A program made the translations under genes and the position numbers. A stretch of 64,000 bases of DNA from Pseudoalteromonas piscicida (GTDB taxonomy: Bacteria > Pseudomonadota > Gammaproteobacteria > Enterobacterales > Alteromonadaceae), in assembly GCF_002744175.1 (NCBI RefSeq), contig NZ_NKHF01000028.1, forward strand, positions 21,028 through 85,027, read 5' to 3'. Below the pieces are notes generated by a model, which saw only the letters and a program-made list of their open reading frames with translations, ran no database searches and was not told where the DNA came from. This document shows positions 63,951-64,000 of this stretch, in pieces. Each line of letters opens with the position of its first letter. The stretch's first letter is position 1.

Positions 63951-64000
63951 TGGCGGAGTGGACGGGACTCGAATCGAAGCGTCGAACCGCCGCAACCCCC
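63951..64000 (-). tRNA. tRNA-Asp-like 3' end, partial and aberrant, at window edge
   Basis: The minus strand ends TTCGAGTCCCGTCCACTCCGCCA, the T-loop, T-stem, acceptor strand and CCA typical of bacterial tRNA-Asp. Further 5' the sequence is GGGGGTTGCGG, also Asp-like, but about 16 extra bases (CGGTTCGACGCTTCGA) lie between, so the T-stem 5' strand that should pair with CCCGT is missing. Either a disrupted tRNA or a 3'-end copy left by integration; the rest lies outside the window. Confidence 0.5.

Overview
The window reads as chromosome of a marine gammaproteobacterium of the Alteromonadales, most likely Pseudoalteromonas. I infer this from Enterobacteriaceae-like housekeeping synteny (pheLA, tyrA, rplS-trmD-rimM-rpsP, ffh-ypjD-corB, clpB-pgeF-rluD-bamD, ribF-ileS-lspA-fkpB-ispH), a TonB-receptor-based glycan locus, a PilV/W/X/Y1/E minor pilin operon and an imuA-imuB-dnaE2 mutasome. 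No database search was possible, so the genus is an inference.

Layout. 1-1935 (-): edge-truncated Cache-HAMP-PAS-GGDEF diguanylate cyclase. 2160-3518 (+): pheA with a complete Phe attenuator (leader peptide, antiterminator, terminator). 3590-19985: a carbohydrate locus. On the minus strand it has a TonB-dependent receptor (one-base frameshift) followed by a lipoprotein with four discoidin-like repeats. Then come CutC and a GlcNAc-type kinase (+), a PAS-AraC regulator (-), and a plus-strand operon of Gfo/Idh/MocA oxidoreductase, TIM-barrel isomerase, MFS transporter, DUF1080 lipoprotein, GMC oxidoreductase, its Tat-exported small subunit and a secreted TIM-barrel isomerase. Together these suggest periplasmic 3-keto-glycoside formation and cleavage, uptake, re-reduction and phosphorylation. 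The receptor and the operon share a bipartite 45-bp site (9705-9749 and 12304-12348), which ties them into one regulon, probably run by the AraC protein encoded between them.

20410-23230: a membrane protein of unknown function, a VOC-gene remnant beside REP-like repeats, and tyrA with two tandem TyrR-like boxes. 23348-31057: the rplS operon, a tannase/feruloyl esterase inserted between rpsP and ffh, then ffh, ypjD and corB. 31127-40268: SLT-like lipoprotein, gshA, an MDR oxidoreductase, clpB with a sigma-32-type promoter, pgeF, rluD, bamD and glnB. 40410-48971: two FimT/GspH pseudopilins converging on pilV-W-X-Y1-E, preceded by an AlgZ/AlgR-like LytS/LytTR pair with a LytTR-type direct repeat before pilV. 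48985-56270: ispH, fkpB, lspA, ileS, ribF, murJ. 56808-58307: rpsT, a CheY-like regulator and a small membrane protein. 58364-63582: imuA-imuB-dnaE2 under a perfect SOS box. The right edge carries a heptamer tandem repeat and a tRNA-Asp-like 3' end on the minus strand.

Regulation visible in sequence: Phe attenuation (pheA), TyrR-type boxes (tyrA), a shared AraC-type site (glycan locus), a LytTR-type repeat (pilV), a heat-shock promoter (clpB) and a LexA box (imuA). Small repeats with ATACCAA/TTGGTAT ends are scattered between genes.
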